From Flagellimonas okinawensis (GTDB lineage: Bacteria > Bacteroidota > Bacteroidia > Flavobacteriales > Flavobacteriaceae), in assembly GCF_029194005.1 (NCBI RefSeq), contig NZ_JARFVA010000002.1, positions 372,001 to 436,000 on the forward strand: a DNA stretch of 64,000 nt. The letters are read 5' to 3'. Of the stretch, positions 35,585 through 45,051 are shown one piece after another. Numbering within the stretch: the stretch's first letter is position 1; every line of letters begins with the position of its first letter. A program made the position numbers and the translations under genes. The notes beneath the pieces were generated by a model. That model saw nothing but the letters and a program-made list of their open reading frames with translations. It made no database searches and had not been told where the DNA came from.

Positions 35585-36477
35585 TACCAGTCCTTCTCGT
35601 TTTTAATTTTCTTTCCTCGAACTTTACGGGCCTCCATTTTCTCCTGTACTTTTTTCTCTTCGTTCTGCATGGCCTCTAACAAATTCTGAATCTGCTGTTC
35701 GGAAAGTTGATTGGGTCTTGGCTGTTGTTTTTTGTCATCAGGTTGGTCACCTTCATTGGGCTTTTTTTCTTGCTCTTTCTTTTTATCTCCATCGCCCTCT
35801 TGGTTTTCCTCGGGCTTATCTTCTCCATTTTCTCCTTGATCACCCTTATCCTTGTTTTCGTCTTCTTTTTGTTCCCCGTCTTCTTTCTTTTCGTTGTCTC
35901 CGCCTTCGTTGTTCTGGTCTTGGTTTTTATCCTTGTTCTCGTTTTCTTGGTCTTTTTTGTCCTCGTTGTCCTTGTTTTGGTCGTTCTTTTGTTCGTCTTG
36001 TTCTTTCTCTAACATTTTTTTGGCTAAAGCAAGGTTGTAACGGGTTTCGTCGTCGTTCGGGTTACTGCGCAAAGCCTGTTTGTATGCTTCCACAGCTTTC
36101 TTGTATTCTTTGTTTTTCATGAATACGTTGCCCATATTATGAAATGCCTTATGTTTTTCTCCTTTGTTCTCAGCGGCTTCTCCTGCTTCTTTATAACGCC
36201 CAAAAGCTTCTCCAAAGCTTTCCCTGTTGTAATAGGCGTTTCCTAAATTAAATCTAGCAACGGCATTTTTGTCGCTCTTGGATATGGCCTTTCTGTAATC
36301 GGCCTCAGCGGTAATAAAATCGTTGGATGTAAGCTGTTCATTGGCCTCGTAAGTAAGATTGGTGGAGGCTTGCAAGGCTTTTTCAGCGGCTCTTTCCGCT
36401 TTTTCCGTAATGTCGTCCTGTGCTTGGACCGCGCCAAAACAAAGCAATAGTCCAAACATCAACTTCATCTTATTCAT
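35584..36477 (-). CDS. batC: BatC: TPR protein with a highly charged linker
   Basis: After a signal peptide, tetratricopeptide repeats cover about residues 45-160. They are followed by roughly 100 residues almost only of Glu, Asp, Lys, Asn and Gln, and a short basic C-terminus. Several ATG codons cluster at the start (36489, 36480, 36477, 36468); I use 36477, which overlaps the batB stop and keeps a normal signal peptide. The charged linker is typical of the family but very long here. Confidence 0.88.
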   Translation of the reverse strand: MNKMKLMFGLLLCFGAVQAQDDITEKAERAAEKALQASTNLTYEANEQLTSNDFITAEADYRKAISKSDKNAVARFNLGNAYYNRESFGEAFGRYKEAGEAAENKGEKHKAFHNMGNVFMKNKEYKKAVEAYKQALRSNPNDDETRYNLALAKKMLEKEQDEQKNDQNKDNEDKKDQENENKDKNQDQNNEGGDNEKKEDGEQKEDENKDKGDQGENGEDKPEENQEGDGDKKKEQEKKPNEGDQPDDKKQQPRPNQLSEQQIQNLLEAMQNEEKKVQEKMEARKVRGKKIKNEKDW

Positions 36478-37516
36478 CATCGTGCTCATTAAAAAGATTC
36501 AGTTTTTTCAACCATTGTGTTTTTCTATCCAAAACGAAGATGTCCAAAAATAAAAATAAAAAGCCAGCGGCCAGGAACCATTGAAACTGGTCCTTGTATT
36601 CTGCAAATTGTTTGGCTTCAAATTCTGTTTTGTCCATTCGGTTTAGTTCCTCTTTGATGTATTCCACCGCATTTTCGGTGTTGGAACCATCAATATAATC
36701 TCCATTGCCCCTGTCGGCAATCTGTGTCAATACATTTTCGTTCAATTTGGTGATCACCACCTCACCTTGGTTATCTTTTTTTAGGCTTTCCACAATTCCG
36801 TTACGTTTGATGGGAATTGGAGCTCCTTTTGCTTTACCTACTCCAATAGTGTAAACCCGGATTCCATTTTGTGTGGCTTTTTCTACCGCGTTTATGGTAG
36901 AGTTTTCGGAGTGATCTTCCCCGTCGGAAACAATAAAAAGAACCCTGTTTGTCTGTTGGGAATCGTCGTAATAGGTGCTTGCCAGATCAATGGCGGCATT
37001 AATTGCGGTTCCTTGTGATGATAGCATATCGGTGTTCATGCTTTGCAGGAACATTTTTGCCGCACCGTAATCCGTAGTAATGGGCAATTGTGGATAGGCT
37101 TGTCCTGCATAGGCGATAATCCCAATTCGGTCACTGGCCAATTGGTTGATGATTTCCGAAACTATACGTTTGGATTTTTCCAGACGGTTTGGGGCAATAT
37201 CTTCTGCCAGCATACTTTTGGAAACATCTATGGCGAACACAATATCAACACCTTCCCTCTTAACGGTCTCTAGTTTGGTTCCAATTTTGGGGTTTACCAA
37301 TCCCAATATGAGAAAGGCGAGCCCTCCCAGAAGAAATACCATTTTAAGTGTTGATTTAAAGCTGGATTTATTCGGGGCCAAACGTTTGAGCAGTTTGGTG
37401 TCGGCAAAACGCTTTTGTGTTTTCTTCTTCCAGATTTGAAGAAAAAAGAACGCCAGGGCCATAACTGGGATTATGGCCAAGAGGTAGAAATATATTTTTT
37501 CGTCAAACTGAATCAT
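36470..37516 (-). CDS. batB: BatB: membrane-anchored von Willebrand factor A protein
   Basis: Two N-terminal membrane segments and one near the C-terminus bracket a periplasm- or cytoplasm-facing VWA domain. Its metal-ion adhesion motif is AIDVSKSM (Asp97, Ser99, Ser101). BatA and BatB are paralogues and probably pair. It lies 3 bases after batA and overlaps batC. Confidence 0.92.
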   Translation of the reverse strand: MIQFDEKIYFYLLAIIPVMALAFFFLQIWKKKTQKRFADTKLLKRLAPNKSSFKSTLKMVFLLGGLAFLILGLVNPKIGTKLETVKREGVDIVFAIDVSKSMLAEDIAPNRLEKSKRIVSEIINQLASDRIGIIAYAGQAYPQLPITTDYGAAKMFLQSMNTDMLSSQGTAINAAIDLASTYYDDSQQTNRVLFIVSDGEDHSENSTINAVEKATQNGIRVYTIGVGKAKGAPIPIKRNGIVESLKKDNQGEVVITKLNENVLTQIADRGNGDYIDGSNTENAVEYIKEELNRMDKTEFEAKQFAEYKDQFQWFLAAGFLFLFLDIFVLDRKTQWLKKLNLFNEHDDE

Positions 37517-37519
37517 CCT

Positions 37520-38518
37520 CTAAATAAAACTTTTAAAGATGGAATTACGCAAAGCCCATTCCAACAACAGTAATATTCCTGCCAAGAAAATCAATGGCCT
37601 GAACTTTTCTTCGTATTTGTAATATTTGAATTCCTCTATTTCTGTTTTTTCCAACTTGTTGATTTCGTCATAAATAGCCTCCAAGGACTCGTTGTCGGTG
37701 GCACGGAAGTACTTACCTCCGGTCACTTCTGCAATTTCTTCCAGCAATTCCTCATCAATTTGTACCTGTCGCATCCCATATCTGAAAGAACCATCCCTGT
37801 TATAGGTTATGGGTGTTAAGGCATTGCCGTTTGTTCCCAGACCAATGGTATAGGTCTTGATTCCAAATTCAACCGCTAGATCTGCTGCGGTCCTAGGTTC
37901 AATAAAGCCAGAATTATTGACACCGTCCGTTAAAAGAATGATAACTTTACTAATGGCCTTGCTTTCTTTAAGGCGATTTACCGATGTGGCCAGCCCCATT
38001 CCAATGGCGGTACCATCCTCTAGTTCACCGTAGGTTACTTCTTCCAAAGCGTTCAATACAATGGTTTTGTCGCTTGTGATAGGTGTTTTTGTATAACTTT
38101 CACCTGCATAGCCCACCAATCCGATACGGTCGTTCGGACGCCCTTCGATAAAATTGGCGGCCACCTCTTTTAAAGCAGTAAGCCGGTTCGGTTTTAGGTC
38201 GCGGGCCAACATACTGGATGATACATCAATGGCCATTACAATATCAATACCCTGGGTAGTTTTTGTCCGAGTAGAAATATCCTCGGTCTGTGGTCTTGCC
38301 AATGCCGTAATAATGGCTGCCAGGGCCATTAACCGGATTCCGAACAGTACGGGTTTTAATTTAGACGCCCAGCTCCTTACCGTAAAGCCCTTGATACTCG
38401 ATATCCGAAGTGATGCCATTTCATTTTTCCGTTTGAAAAAATACCATAGCAAAGCCACTGGCAATAACAATAAAAGCCAGAAAAACTCAGGATTTGCAAA
38501 TTCTATATTCTCAAACAT
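37520..38518 (-). CDS. batA: BatA: membrane-anchored von Willebrand factor A protein
   Basis: The layout matches BatB: N-terminal membrane segments, a VWA domain with AIDVSSSM (Asp98, Ser100, Ser102) and a C-terminal membrane segment (RPLIFLAGILLLLEWAL). It directly follows the extra BatD-like gene with no gap. MoxR-type ATPases are known partners of VWA proteins, and one heads this operon. Confidence 0.92.
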   Translation of the reverse strand: MFENIEFANPEFFWLLLLLPVALLWYFFKRKNEMASLRISSIKGFTVRSWASKLKPVLFGIRLMALAAIITALARPQTEDISTRTKTTQGIDIVMAIDVSSSMLARDLKPNRLTALKEVAANFIEGRPNDRIGLVGYAGESYTKTPITSDKTIVLNALEEVTYGELEDGTAIGMGLATSVNRLKESKAISKVIILLTDGVNNSGFIEPRTAADLAVEFGIKTYTIGLGTNGNALTPITYNRDGSFRYGMRQVQIDEELLEEIAEVTGGKYFRATDNESLEAIYDEINKLEKTEIEEFKYYKYEEKFRPLIFLAGILLLLEWALRNSIFKSFI

Positions 38519-40180
38519 TTAAACTTGTGTTTTTACGTCCAGACTTCCCAAAATTCGGTCCACGATCCGTTCTGCATACTCATCATCCTCTTCCCAGGTA
38601 ATTACTACCTGTTGAATGAATCCCTTACCTCCAAAAGTGAGAATGTTGTATTTGGCCCTTTTGGAATCCCCATTGGGTCTTTCCAAAGTACCGGAACCAA
38701 AGGTTTTCATTCCCTTTACACCTGACTGTGTTTCAAACTCTTCTTGTTTGGTAATGATATTTTTTAGGCCCAACTGTTCAAAATTGATCAAGGTAGAATT
38801 GATTACCGCATCAAATTGGGGCTCTTCTTCCTGTTCTTTAAAAGTGATGGAACTGGTGCTCACAGAAAAAATACCAACATAACTTCCATAGGAAAATGCC
38901 TGAAGCTCCTTGATCAGCTCTTCAGTCTCTTTTGGAAGTTTTAGCTCTTGTCTTACTAAAACTTCGGGAGTTTCCAACTGTATGGGAGGGAATCCGTACG
39001 AACTTGCCACCCATTCACCTTCCAGAAGATCTTTTGTGGGGTAACCAAAAACAGTATCTCTTACTTTTTTGGCACCGAAATAAAGGGTTGATCCAACTCC
39101 GGCCGCTAAAATTATTCCTGCAAATATGGCTGCGGCCCAGTAAATTCGCTTTCGTTGTTTTTTCTTGGCAAGTTCTTCCAAGTACTCTTCATTCAATAAT
39201 AAATCTTCCTCGGTCGGTTCGGGGAGTCCTTCGTGAGTTTTGGTGACGATTTCCTCCACTAATTTTCTGTCCTGTTCAGCAATAGTTGAAGCAGGTTTGT
39301 TCTTGGCGAATTTTACGAGGTCCGCCGTTTGCAAGATCTTTCTAAACTGTTGGATCGTGTCGTCTTCTAGTTTAAGTTCACCTGCATCCCGTAACATTTC
39401 CAATTTGGTAATGAGCTCGGAGGTGGTACTTTCCATTGCAGATACATGGACGTCCTCTTCCAGGTACGAACGAACAATGTCCGTTAGCTCCGAATAGTAT
39501 TGTTTATATTCGTCTTGAATCAGGTATCTGGAATTTTCCAGTTTTTTTAGTTCTATCAACGCCCGGTCGTAAGGAGGCAACAATGCCACTTTTTCTTCTT
39601 CGGTCAGTGGTTTTTTGCGTAAAAAGAACCAATAGACCAATCCACCGACCACAATAAGGCCTAAAAGGATGTATAGTGCGGTAAGCCACATATCGGCCGT
39701 GCTTCGCTCTACCTCTATTAGGGGTTTGATGTCGTACATCTTTTGTTTGGTGGTGTCCACAACCACATCGGCTACCTTCACTTGAAAGGAATCTGTGAAA
39801 AAAGGCTGTTCGTTGATGGCGATTCGCTGAGGTGGAATAGTATATGCGCCACTATCAAACTGAGTAAGGGAATATATTTTTTGAAGAATGATCTTATTGT
39901 CATTTTTCAGGGTGTCGGCCATTATGGCTTCCACGGTTTCCAAAGGGGAAAATGTTTGTCCCTCTGGAAAGAAAACAACATCGGTAGAGTCTGTTTCCAC
40001 CGTTATCTTATACGTAATCTGTTCCCCGATTTTGATGGCCAAGGTATCCACTTCTGCATCCACCTTGGGTCCAGTTTGAGAGAAACTGATCGCAGGTAAA
40101 AGCATTAGCAGCAATAATGAGCTCCATATGGATAGAACCCTTTTTGCATGCATTGATTTATGTCCACCTTCCATTCGCAT
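38519..40180 (-). CDS. Second BatD-like protein with two membrane segments
   Basis: The 553-residue protein has a signal peptide, an N-terminal BatD-like beta domain (about residues 25-165) and a first membrane segment (about 170-195). A cytoplasmic helical region follows, then a second membrane segment (about 348-372) and a C-terminal beta-rich domain of ~180 residues that I do not recognise. It shares one base with the stop of the DUF58 gene (TAATG) and abuts batA. It may scaffold MoxR and the VWA proteins. Confidence 0.75.
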   Translation of the reverse strand: MRMEGGHKSMHAKRVLSIWSSLLLLMLLPAISFSQTGPKVDAEVDTLAIKIGEQITYKITVETDSTDVVFFPEGQTFSPLETVEAIMADTLKNDNKIILQKIYSLTQFDSGAYTIPPQRIAINEQPFFTDSFQVKVADVVVDTTKQKMYDIKPLIEVERSTADMWLTALYILLGLIVVGGLVYWFFLRKKPLTEEEKVALLPPYDRALIELKKLENSRYLIQDEYKQYYSELTDIVRSYLEEDVHVSAMESTTSELITKLEMLRDAGELKLEDDTIQQFRKILQTADLVKFAKNKPASTIAEQDRKLVEEIVTKTHEGLPEPTEEDLLLNEEYLEELAKKKQRKRIYWAAAIFAGIILAAGVGSTLYFGAKKVRDTVFGYPTKDLLEGEWVASSYGFPPIQLETPEVLVRQELKLPKETEELIKELQAFSYGSYVGIFSVSTSSITFKEQEEEPQFDAVINSTLINFEQLGLKNIITKQEEFETQSGVKGMKTFGSGTLERPNGDSKRAKYNILTFGGKGFIQQVVITWEEDDEYAERIVDRILGSLDVKTQV

Positions 40181-41046
40181 TATCCTCTTCGTTTAAAATA
40201 GCCCAACAGCTTTTTCACATAACTTTCATCCGCCCGGCAATTGATTACACCGCATCCCGACTTATTAAAGGAATTGGTAAAATAGGCGACTTTGTCTTTA
40301 TAATGTTGTCCGTAAGCCACTCGCACTTGTTTGGATTGGGTGTTCACCAGTTGTATCTCCCCTGTTTCGGCATCTTGCATTTGCACCATTCCAAGGTTTG
40401 GGATGGTTTCTTCTCGCTCATCATAAACCCGAATACCAGTAACATCGTGTTTGTTTCCTACAATCCGAAGCGTGTTGTCGTAATCGTCTGCGATAAAATC
40501 CGAAAGCACAAAAACAATGGCTTTTTTCTTCATCACATTGGTCAAGAACTTTAGGGCCTCGGCAATGTTTGTTTCACTACTTTTTGGATGAAATTCCAAC
40601 AACTCCCTAATGATTCTGAGTACGTGGCTTTTTCCTTTTTTAGGAGGGATATAAAGTTCTACTTCGTCGGAAAATAAAATCACACCTACCTTATCGTTGT
40701 TCTGAAGCGCAGAAAAGGCGAGTGTAGCAGAGATTTCGGTGACAATTTCTTTTTTGAACTGGTTGGAGGTACCAAAAAGTTCGGACCCACTCACGTCCAC
40801 CATTAGCATCATGGTAAGTTCACGCTCTTCTTCAAAAACCTTGACATAGGGTTCGTTGTAGCGCGCTGTGACGTTCCAGTCGATGCTCCTTACGTCATCA
40901 CCAAACTGATACTGGCGAACTTCACTGAACGTCATCCCCCGACCTTTGAACGTAGAGTGGTATTCCCCACCAAAAATATGGTCGGAAAGACGTCGGGTCT
41001 TAATTTCAATTTTACGTACTTTCTTTAGTAGTTCCTTTGTATCCAT
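40180..41046 (-). CDS. DUF58-domain protein of the Bat operon
   Basis: The 288-residue soluble protein carries the DUF58/VWA-like core GDDVRSIDWNVTARYNEPYVK and a degenerate adhesion motif MMLMVDVSGSELFG. DUF58 proteins are standard partners of MoxR ATPases. I start at the ATG at 41046; a TTG 9 bases upstream is a weaker choice. It follows moxR after a 69-base gap. Confidence 0.9.
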   Translation of the reverse strand: MDTKELLKKVRKIEIKTRRLSDHIFGGEYHSTFKGRGMTFSEVRQYQFGDDVRSIDWNVTARYNEPYVKVFEEERELTMMLMVDVSGSELFGTSNQFKKEIVTEISATLAFSALQNNDKVGVILFSDEVELYIPPKKGKSHVLRIIRELLEFHPKSSETNIAEALKFLTNVMKKKAIVFVLSDFIADDYDNTLRIVGNKHDVTGIRVYDEREETIPNLGMVQMQDAETGEIQLVNTQSKQVRVAYGQHYKDKVAYFTNSFNKSGCGVINCRADESYVKKLLGYFKRRG

Positions 41047-41115
41047 TTGGTTCAAAAAAAATAGGTTTTCGGGTTGGTTAAAGTATTGCTACTTATTCCG
41101 ATAAACATTGAACCG

Positions 41116-42117
41116 CTAAGGCACTTCTACCTCGTTTACAATCTTATTGATGATTTCTTCGGAAGTAATATTTTCTGCCTCGGCCTCGTAGGTGATTCCG
41201 ATTCTGTGGCGAAGTACGTCATGTACCACGGCCCTTACGTCTTCGGGAACCACGTAACCTCTTCGTTTGATGAACGCATAACACTTGGATGCATTGGCCA
41301 AGTTGATACTACCCCTAGGAGAGGCACCAAAACTGATCAGTGGCTTTAAGCTTTCCAAGTTGTATTTTTCAGGGTATCGCGTTGCGAAGATGAGGTCAAG
41401 AATATATTTTTCTATTTTTTCATCCATATAAACCTCACGAACAGTTTCTTGGGCCCTTAAAATTTGTTCCAGTGAAACTACGGGCTTGATTGGCTCTGTA
41501 GCACCTTTCAAATTTTGGCGGATAATAAGTTGCTCTTCGTTAAGTTTGGGATAATCGATTACCGTTTTCAGCATAAATCGGTCCACCTGTGCTTCAGGAA
41601 GTGGGTAAGTACCTTCTTGTTCCACAGGGTTCTGTGTGGCCATTACCAAAAACGGTTTATCTAGTATAAAAGTCTCATCACCAATGGTCACCTGCTTTTC
41701 CTGCATGGCCTCCAAAAGTGCGGATTGAACTTTTGCCGGAGCCCTGTTGATCTCATCTGCCAAAACAAAGTTGGCGAAGATGGGCCCTTTTTTAATTGAG
41801 AAATCGTTCTCTTTGATATTGTAGATCAGCGTACCGATAACGTCTGCGGGCAAAAGATCTGGAGTAAACTGAATTCTACTGAAACTTCCTTTTACAGCTT
41901 TTGCCAATGTGTTGATGGCCAAAGTTTTTGCAAGTCCGGGAACACCTTCGAGCAGAATATGCCCTTTTCCCAATAGACCGATCAATAGACGTTCTACCAT
42001 GTGGGTCTGCCCTACAATAGCTTTGTTCATTTCAACCGTTAAAAGGTCAATAAAAGCGCTTTCTTGGGCGATTTTCTCATTCACAGCACTAATATCAATA
42101 GTAGTGTTTTCTTCCAT
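41116..42117 (-). CDS. moxR: MoxR-family AAA+ ATPase
   Basis: The ATPase is thought to act as a chaperone for VWA-containing partners. Walker A is EGVPGLAKT (about residues 57-65), Walker B is VLADEINRAP, and sensor and arginine-finger regions follow. Its 333 residues are standard. It is the first gene of the nine-gene leftward Bat cluster and is divergent from the aldo/keto reductase gene across 159 bases. Confidence 0.95.
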   Translation of the reverse strand: MEENTTIDISAVNEKIAQESAFIDLLTVEMNKAIVGQTHMVERLLIGLLGKGHILLEGVPGLAKTLAINTLAKAVKGSFSRIQFTPDLLPADVIGTLIYNIKENDFSIKKGPIFANFVLADEINRAPAKVQSALLEAMQEKQVTIGDETFILDKPFLVMATQNPVEQEGTYPLPEAQVDRFMLKTVIDYPKLNEEQLIIRQNLKGATEPIKPVVSLEQILRAQETVREVYMDEKIEKYILDLIFATRYPEKYNLESLKPLISFGASPRGSINLANASKCYAFIKRRGYVVPEDVRAVVHDVLRHRIGITYEAEAENITSEEIINKIVNEVEVP

Positions 42118-42276
42118 TATATACTTTTATTGTTTGGTGTTAAGGTCGGGGTTTTTACTAAGGTGTGCAAAATGAAAATTTATTTAAAACCTGCCTGTTA
42201 ATTAATGGTTAAAAAAAACGCTAAACCCCTAGTTTTATGAAGGATTTAAGGGTTTAATTTTATACTTTCAGCACAT

Positions 42277-43149
42277 ATGGAACAGACAACGAAATTTTCC
42301 CGTATTATATCGGGAGCAATGACTTGGGGGAGTTGGGGAAAAAAACTTTCCAAAAAGGAAATGGTTGAATTGATGCAACATAGCATCGAATGTGGCCTGA
42401 CCACTTTTGACCATGCCGACATTTACGGAAGTTATTCCACAGAGGGCGATTTTGGAGCAGCCTTTGGTGAAAGTGGAATCAAACGGGAAGATATCCAGTT
42501 GATCTCCAAATGTGGGATTCAATTGACCCGCGGGAGAAATAACAAGATCAACCACTACCAATACGACAAAGAGTATATTATTTGGTCAGCGGAAGAATCC
42601 TTAAAAAAGTTGAAGACAGATTATCTGGATTTCTTTTTAATGCACCGCCCAAGTCCCCTAATGCAACCGGATGAAATGGCAGAAGCTGCCCAACATTTAC
42701 TACAAAGCGGGAAAATCAAGCAATTTGGAGTGTCCAATTTTACGACTTCCCAAGTGGCCGTGCTCAACAATGTAATTCCTGTTGAAGGAAACCAGGTCGA
42801 ATTTTCTTTGACGCATCATGATCCTATGTACGATGGAACTTTTGATGATTGCATCGCCAACAAAAGAATGGCAATGGCCTGGAGTCCGTTGGGGAATTTT
42901 TTTAGGGAAACCGACGATCAGGTTGAACGGATCAAAGAAGTTATGCCTACCCTTATGGAGAAATACAATGCAACCGAAAGCCAGTTGCTCTTGGCATGGA
43001 TATTAAAGCACCCTGCCAAAGTACACCCGGTGATCGGAACCACCAACAAAGAAAGAATTGAACAATCGGCCGCGGCCGCAAAAATAGATTTAGAACTTCA
43101 GGATTGGTTCACCCTTTTGGTGGCCGGTCAAGGTCATGATGTTCCGTAA
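42277..43149 (+). CDS. Aldo/keto reductase
   Basis: It reduces carbonyl groups with NADPH. The catalytic tetrad is visible as Asp45, Tyr50, Lys78 and the His of FFLMHRPSP near residue 112. The TIM-barrel length of 290 residues is normal. The C-terminal region (VIGTTNKERIEQS) holds the cofactor-binding residues. It is followed after 13 bases by an SDR gene and then an AlbA_2 gene, probably one transcript. The substrate is not known. Confidence 0.92.
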   Translation: MEQTTKFSRIISGAMTWGSWGKKLSKKEMVELMQHSIECGLTTFDHADIYGSYSTEGDFGAAFGESGIKREDIQLISKCGIQLTRGRNNKINHYQYDKEYIIWSAEESLKKLKTDYLDFFLMHRPSPLMQPDEMAEAAQHLLQSGKIKQFGVSNFTTSQVAVLNNVIPVEGNQVEFSLTHHDPMYDGTFDDCIANKRMAMAWSPLGNFFRETDDQVERIKEVMPTLMEKYNATESQLLLAWILKHPAKVHPVIGTTNKERIEQSAAAAKIDLELQDWFTLLVAGQGHDVP

Positions 43150-43162
43150 GAAAGCATAAATA

Positions 43163-43918
43163 ATGAAAAAAACAGCACTAATTACTGGAGCTACAAGTGG
43201 AATTGGAAAGGCTACTGCCGAACTTTTTGCAAAGCAAGGCTTTAATTTGATTCTCTGTGGTCGCAGACAGGAACGCTTAAAACAACTCCAAAATGAGCTG
43301 GGCAGGGACACCGCTATTTTCACGCTGAACTTTGATGTGAGAAATCGAGAAGATGTATTTGCAGCGATAGAAAGTTTGCCCAAGGAATTTTCAGAGATTG
43401 ATATTTTGGTCAACAACGCGGGGAATGCCCACGGTCTGGATCCAATTGATAAGGGCAGCCCAGATGATTGGGATGCCATGTTGGATATCAATGTTAAAGG
43501 ATTGCTTTACATATCCAAGGCCATTATTCCAAAAATGACGGAACGTAAATCAGGCCATATCATAAATATTGGTTCCACTGCTGGCAAGGAGGTTTACCCC
43601 AATGGGAATGTGTATTGTGCCAGCAAGCATGCCGTGGATGCTATCAACCAGGGTATGCGAATAGATTTAAATGCCTATGGCATTCGAGTGGGGGCCGTTA
43701 ATCCAGGCTTGGTGGAAACCGAGTTCAGTGATGTCCGCTTTAAAGGGGACTCCGAAAGGGCGTCAAATGTGTACAAAGGATTTCAACCCTTAAAACCAGA
43801 GGATATTGCGGACATTATTCTGTTTGTTGTTACTCGGCCTTATCACGTTAACATTGCTGACCTTGTAGTAATGCCCACCGCACAGGCCAGCAGCACAATT
43901 GTGAATAAGCAACTATGA
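43163..43918 (+). CDS. SDR-family NAD(P)-dependent oxidoreductase
   Basis: The Rossmann motif TGATSGIGKA (residues 8-17), NNAG (84-87), Ser138 and the Tyr151-x3-Lys155 pair are present. The pattern is close to the YdfG-like hydroxy-acid (serine, 3-hydroxypropionate) dehydrogenases. The length is 251 residues. It overlaps the next gene by four bases (ATGA) and follows the aldo/keto reductase. Confidence 0.93.
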   Translation: MKKTALITGATSGIGKATAELFAKQGFNLILCGRRQERLKQLQNELGRDTAIFTLNFDVRNREDVFAAIESLPKEFSEIDILVNNAGNAHGLDPIDKGSPDDWDAMLDINVKGLLYISKAIIPKMTERKSGHIINIGSTAGKEVYPNGNVYCASKHAVDAINQGMRIDLNAYGIRVGAVNPGLVETEFSDVRFKGDSERASNVYKGFQPLKPEDIADIILFVVTRPYHVNIADLVVMPTAQASSTIVNKQL

Positions 43919-45051
43919 TTAATAAACGCCTACTCGTAAAAAACTTATTGGCCCACAACGACGAGAATAGTTTTTACGACAAAAAGCGTTTTATATCCAT
44001 TGGAGAGAAGGAAGGCAAGGCCAAATTTTTAAAGCATGTCTGTGCCTTGGCCAACAGCAATCCCAAAAATAATTCCTTTATTGTGATCGGGGTGGAGGAC
44101 GAGGACAATACCATTGTTGGCGTTGATTTTTTTGATGACAGCAAAATCCAGAATCTTGTGAACGCTTATCTGGACAATCCCCCTTTGATTTCATACGAAA
44201 ACATTCCCTTTCCCCATTTGCCAGAAGGCAAGGTGGTCGGGTTGGTCACCATAAGATCCAACGGTAAGGTATGTGCCCTACGTAAAAATATATGGAAGTA
44301 CTACGGAGGGGCAGTTTTCTTCCGTGAAGGAAGCATCAGCCTGCCCAAAGCTTTTGATATTGAGTTAAAGGACATCAATTCCGAAAAAGTGGCTACTATT
44401 GAGCAGCATGCTAGGAACAATATTGAATATACGCTGGATGCCGTCATCAATTTTTTTAATACCAGACACCCTGATCTAACCAGTGATTACAAAGTTTTCA
44501 AGGAGCAGTTTGTTGTCTGTTGGGCTGGAAATAAAAAGAAGATAAAAGGGAAAGTCTATTACTCCAGAGTTGATATTGAACTGATCAACGAACAGGTAAA
44601 ACTGTTCTATTCAGCCTTGGATGAAATCACTATTGACTACGATGACGATTCCTTCAAAACATTGGAATATGTGCAGTTGGGGTTGGGCTCCCAGCAAAAA
44701 TATTATCCCTTAGAGGAAATGACGATCACATTTTCGGACAATGGCAAGTACACCATTAACAGCAAGCTCATTTTTGAACCGCCACAGTTTGATAAAAAAA
44801 CGCTGTACCATGTGTACAACACCAATAATGCGCTGCTTAAAAAACTGGAAAACCATATTCCACTGACCGATGCCGAGCACACGGATATCACCCATTTACC
44901 CGCTACTTATCTTATTTGCTACTTAAATGGCTTTGAAGAGGCGAAGGACAAAATGGACAATTCCAGAGCACTACTGAAAGCCTATGACACCCATGTATAT
45001 CAATCTTTGAAGGAGTCGCAACGGATTTTAAGAAAGGTGAGGTACGCCTAG
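43915..45051 (+). CDS. AlbA_2 (Schlafen-type) domain protein
   Basis: The N-terminal ~150 residues match the AlbA_2/Schlafen module: KHVCALANSNPKNNSFIVIG, then VIGVEDEDNTIVGVD and the later GAVFFREGS. In bacteria this module often fronts transcription regulators and may bind nucleic acid. The remaining ~225 residues have no domain I recognise and lack the usual ATPase extension. It overlaps the SDR gene start-to-stop and ends 4 bases into the convergent amylosucrase gene (45048-45051). Confidence 0.7.
   Translation: MINKRLLVKNLLAHNDENSFYDKKRFISIGEKEGKAKFLKHVCALANSNPKNNSFIVIGVEDEDNTIVGVDFFDDSKIQNLVNAYLDNPPLISYENIPFPHLPEGKVVGLVTIRSNGKVCALRKNIWKYYGGAVFFREGSISLPKAFDIELKDINSEKVATIEQHARNNIEYTLDAVINFFNTRHPDLTSDYKVFKEQFVVCWAGNKKKIKGKVYYSRVDIELINEQVKLFYSALDEITIDYDDDSFKTLEYVQLGLGSQQKYYPLEEMTITFSDNGKYTINSKLIFEPPQFDKKTLYHVYNTNNALLKKLENHIPLTDAEHTDITHLPATYLICYLNGFEEAKDKMDNSRALLKAYDTHVYQSLKESQRILRKVRYA

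Noticed and set aside
35707..36122. Long plus-strand frames rich in Phe, Leu and Val opposite batC
   Set aside because: They are the complement of the Glu/Lys/Asp-rich linker codons of batC.
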